A program made the position numbers and the translations under genes. The notes under the pieces are model-generated. The model saw nothing but the letters and a program-made list of their open reading frames with translations. It had not been told where the DNA came from and did not search any database. A DNA stretch of 6,122 bases from CAZYTO01 sp964650405 (GTDB lineage: Bacteria > Acidobacteriota > Thermoanaerobaculia > Gp7-AA8), in the NCBI GenBank assembly GCA_964650405.1, contig CAZYTO010000312.1, positions 1-6,122 of the forward strand, given 5' to 3'. This document shows, in pieces, positions 4,295 through 6,122 of the stretch (position 1 is the first letter of the stretch; every line of letters begins with the position of its first letter).

Positions 4295-4446
4295 TCGCGA
4301 AGGGCGAAAGATGACACATATAGGGCGAAGGCCGAGGGATCGCGGGCGAAGGAGGTTCATCTGTTACCCATCCGCCCGGTTTTACTGTTACCTATCCGCC
4401 CGGTTCATACCCCTTCGCCCTTCATCCTTCGCCCTTCGCCCTTTCT
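4295..4446. repeat. Composite element: inverted heptamer arrays (GGGCGAA/CCTTCGC) around a 24-bp tandem repeat
   Basis: The left array has GGGCGAA at 4302, 4323 and 4344, spaced by exactly 21 nt and so in one 7-nt register, with decayed units between. The right array is five contiguous units from 4412 to 4446 (CCTTCGC at 4412, 4426 and 4433, CCTTCAT at 4419, CCTTTCT at 4440). The arms are mutually complementary: 4301-4314 against 4422-4435 matches 13 of 14. Between them lies the 24-bp direct repeat. It fills the menG-menF divergent spacer, and no gene is seen in it. The overall form, inverted arms around a core, resembles a small non-autonomous element, but no target duplication was found. 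Confidence 0.75.
4356..4403. repeat. 24-bp tandem direct repeat, two copies
   Basis: Copies at 4356-4379 and 4380-4403 share CTGTTACC-Y-ATCCGCCCGG with one difference in that 19-nt core; they diverge only in the first five bases. A third partial start (GGTTCATAC) follows at 4402-4410. Two spaced identical sites in a divergent promoter region could be operators or the repeated end of an insertion sequence remnant. Neither is shown. Confidence 0.75.
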
Positions 4447-4460
4447 GTTCCGGTCCGTGA

Positions 4461-4489
4461 CCGACATCCCCGCCCGATCGCCATACAAT
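4461..4489 (+). promoter_or_regulatory. Probable menF-menD promoter, near-leaderless
   Basis: TACAAT (4484-4489) is a strong -10 hexamer ending 8 nt before the GTG at 4498. CCGACA (4461-4466) lies at the ideal 17-bp spacing and matches the -35 consensus at four positions. The transcript would start within about 2 nt of the GTG, and no Shine-Dalgarno sequence is present. Confidence 0.55.
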
Positions 4490-4497
4490 CACCCGAA

Positions 4498-5673
4498 GTG
4501 GGCCCGCGCGACTTCGCCTTCATTCAGACCGCTCCGAACCGCGTGTTCATCGGCTGGGGTCCGTTCGAGCAGTCGCCGTTGCGGCGGCCTGACCGGCCGG
4601 CGTTCTTCATCAGCGATTTCTTTCTCGACGATCCGCATCCGTGGCGGCATCCCGCCGCGTGGGAGGAGACGACCTTCGACGAGCTGGCGGCGCGGTTCGA
4701 GGACGAGCCGCGGCAGCCGCGCATCACCTGGGAGGCACCGTCGCTGGAGGCGTGGGCGGTGCTGTTCGAGAGCGCCCGGGAAGCGTTCGCGCGCGGCGAC
4801 TTCAAGAAGGTCGTGCCGGTGATCTTCGAGAACGGCCGGCTGGAGGAGCGGACGGCGACGCGTGCGGCGATGTGGCCGTGGTACTTCTCGCGGCTGGCGC
4901 GCCTGCCGCAGGGGCTCACCGCGTACGGCTACTCGTACCAGAGCCACGGCCTGGCGGGGGCGACGCCCGAGCTGCTCTTCGCGTCGGATCCGCGCGGCTA
5001 CCGGACCATGGCCCTGGCCGGCACGCGCCCGATCGCACGGGCCGCGGAGCTGCTGCACGACCCGAAGGAGCTGCGCGAGCATCGCCTCGTGGTGGACGAC
5101 ATCGTCCGCCGCCTCGCGCCGTTCGGCAATATCGAGATCGAGCCGCTGCGGGTGCTGGAGCTGCCCACCCTGGCCCATCTCCACACGCCCATCCGCTTCG
5201 AGGAGACCCGCGGCAGCGAGATGATGTCCTTCGCCGAGATGGTGCGCCGCCTCCACCCCACGGCCGCCCTCGGCGTCTCCCCGCGCACGCCGGCCGGCGA
5301 GCGCTGGCTGCGCGAGGCCGACCGCGGCGTGAAGCGCCGCACGTACGGCGCGCCGTTCGGCGTGGAGCGCGAGGACGGCCGCGCCCTGGCCCTCGTGGCC
5401 ATCCGGAACGTCCAATGGCACAACGACCAGGTGCGTGTCGGCGCCGGTGCCGGCCTCCTGCCCGAGAGCCGGCTGGAGCGCGAATTCGATGAGCTGCGCG
5501 TCAAGCGCGATCAGGTCAAAGCGCTGTTCGGACTCGCTGGCGGCGGCGAGGCGGCGGTGATGGCCGGAGTGGAGGACGGGCAATCCCGTCCGTCGCCTCG
5601 TCCTTCCCATGATGACGGAGGGGATGTTCCGTCCACGATGTCCGCCGCGGCCTGGCCGCCCCGCTCCCGATGA
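4498..5673 (+). CDS. menF: Isochorismate synthase, MenF-type chorismate-binding enzyme
   Basis: A 391-residue chorismate-binding protein. Family blocks run in order: GATPELL (154-160), TMALAGTRP (170-178), DPKELREHRLVVDDI (188-202), HLHTPI (227-232), LHPTAALG (252-259), YGAPFG (283-288), VAIRNVQ (300-306) and VRVGAGAGLLPES (312-324). It should convert chorismate to isochorismate, the first committed step of menaquinone synthesis; menD follows with an ATGA overlap, which favours MenF over anthranilate or aminodeoxychorismate synthase. The usual KVVLAR segment holding the general-base lysine reads KKVVPVI (103-109), so Lys104 is kept but the rest differs. The family fold ends near residue 345; the last 45 or so residues are Gly/Pro/Ser-rich with no family match, and their DNA is full of hairpins. 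The GTG start is supported by the -10 hexamer just upstream. The N-terminal 80 residues are poorly conserved. Confidence 0.9.
   Translation: MGPRDFAFIQTAPNRVFIGWGPFEQSPLRRPDRPAFFISDFFLDDPHPWRHPAAWEETTFDELAARFEDEPRQPRITWEAPSLEAWAVLFESAREAFARGDFKKVVPVIFENGRLEERTATRAAMWPWYFSRLARLPQGLTAYGYSYQSHGLAGATPELLFASDPRGYRTMALAGTRPIARAAELLHDPKELREHRLVVDDIVRRLAPFGNIEIEPLRVLELPTLAHLHTPIRFEETRGSEMMSFAEMVRRLHPTAALGVSPRTPAGERWLREADRGVKRRTYGAPFGVEREDGRALALVAIRNVQWHNDQVRVGAGAGLLPESRLEREFDELRVKRDQVKALFGLAGGGEAAVMAGVEDGQSRPSPRPSHDDGGDVPSTMSAAAWPPRSR
5574..5659 (+). repeat. Hairpin cluster in the 3' end of menF
   Basis: Three perfect inverted repeats occur in under 90 bp: GGACGGG/CCCGTCC with a 4-nt loop (5574-5591), GACGGA/TCCGTC with an 8-nt loop (5614-5633), and GCGGCC-T-GGCCGC (5647-5659). 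All are inside the unusual menF tail, just before the menD start at 5670. They could slow ribosomes or trim the message. They also look like a spacer repeat that has become coding. Confidence 0.65.
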
Positions 5674-6122
5674 CGAACGTCGCCTGCGCTTCCGAGGTCA
5701 TCGCCGAGGTCCGGGCAGGCGGCGTGCGTGATTTCTGTGTGTGCGCCGGCTCGCGCAACAGCCCGCTCCTGGCGGCCCTGGCGGCCATCCACGACATCCA
5801 CCTCTATTCATTCGTCGACGAGCGCGCCGCCGCGTATTTCGCCCTCGGCCGGGCCCGGCGCGACGGCCTGCCGGTGGCGGTGGTGACCACCTCCGGGACG
5901 GCCGTCGCCGAGCTCCTGCCAGCGGCCGTCGAAGCACACTACGCCGGCGTACCGCTCGTGCTCATCACCGCCGACCGCCCGGCCCGGTTCCGCGGCACCG
6001 GCGCGCCGCAGGCCATCGAGCAGGAAGGGATCTTCGGCGTTTATGCGACGAAGAGCGTCACGCATATCAACATCGAGTTCGACGAGCCGCTGCTGGACGG
6101 GGTTGCGGGGGTGCCGGGTGAC
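5670..6122 (+). CDS. menD: MenD, SEPHCHC synthase, N-terminal part (cut by window edge)
   Basis: 151 codons are open to the window end; full MenD is about 550-600 residues. The N-terminal thiamine-diphosphate (Pyr) domain is clear: CAGSRNSPL (25-33) matches the MenD CPGSRxxPL motif, FVDERAAAYFALG (48-60) contains the glutamate that activates the cofactor (Glu51), TSGTAVAELLPAAVEAHY (74-91) is near-diagnostic, and ITADRPARFRGTGAPQAIEQ (99-118) is the MenD-specific block. The enzyme joins isochorismate with 2-oxoglutarate, releasing CO2, to make SEPHCHC, the step after MenF. The ATG at 5670 overlaps the menF stop codon (ATGA), so the two are translationally coupled in one operon. The annotated motif has Ala26 where Pro is usual; the rest looks intact. 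Confidence 0.95.
   Translation, partial: MTNVACASEVIAEVRAGGVRDFCVCAGSRNSPLLAALAAIHDIHLYSFVDERAAAYFALGRARRDGLPVAVVTTSGTAVAELLPAAVEAHYAGVPLVLITADRPARFRGTGAPQAIEQEGIFGVYATKSVTHINIEFDEPLLDGVAGVPGD

Noticed and set aside
4489..5610. Long minus-strand open frame antisense to menF
   Set aside because: High GC leaves antisense frames open; the plus strand carries all chorismate-binding motifs.

Overview
This is a high-GC bacterial chromosome segment whose genes are ordinary housekeeping genes. From the + strand start it carries: the N-terminal part of a MinD/ParA-type ATPase (minus strand, cut by the window edge), a divergent Crp/Fnr-family regulator, a CDP-alcohol phosphatidyltransferase (PgsA-like), tRNA-Lys(CTT), tRNA-Leu(TAG), trigger factor (tig), a convergent UbiE/MenG methyltransferase on the minus strand, and a divergent pair of menaquinone genes, a MenF-type isochorismate synthase and the start of menD, which is cut at the right edge. 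GC-rich codons, frequent GTG/TTG starts, menaquinone synthesis and mostly absent Shine-Dalgarno sequences suggest an Acidobacteriota-like or similar soil lineage. That placement is inference only; no rRNA or other marker fixes it.

Layout: 1-322 is the divergent ATPase/crp pair with two inverted repeats between them. 323-1752 holds crp and pgsA. 1697-2048 holds a good sigma70-type promoter, inside the end of pgsA, followed by the two tRNA genes. 2177-3445 is tig, facing menG (4246-3506) across 60 bp. 4247-4497 is a repeat-filled divergent region. 4498-6122 is the menF-menD operon with an ATGA overlap. MenF (chorismate to isochorismate) and MenD (isochorismate to SEPHCHC) are the first two steps of the classical menaquinone pathway, and MenG is its last methylation step.

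The most unusual content lies between the genes. Nearly every spacer from 1010 to 4497 contains degenerate tandem arrays with an exact 7-nt period. Each array has its own word (TCATGCC, ATCGAGA/GAGGACT, TTCTGNC/GGCAGAA, CGGGTAN, CTGACAA, GGGCGAA/CCTTCGC). Most occur in both orientations, so they can fold into hairpins. They run right up to gene ends: one carries the tig ribosome binding site, one carries the menG stop codon, and one carries the likely menG start codon. Heptanucleotide tandem repeats (STRR sequences) are established in heterocystous cyanobacteria; I know of no described function for a family like this in a non-cyanobacterial genome. A second shared trait is a TANAMT -10-like hexamer ending 8-9 nt before the start codon of crp, pgsA and menF, which points to leaderless or near-leaderless transcripts.
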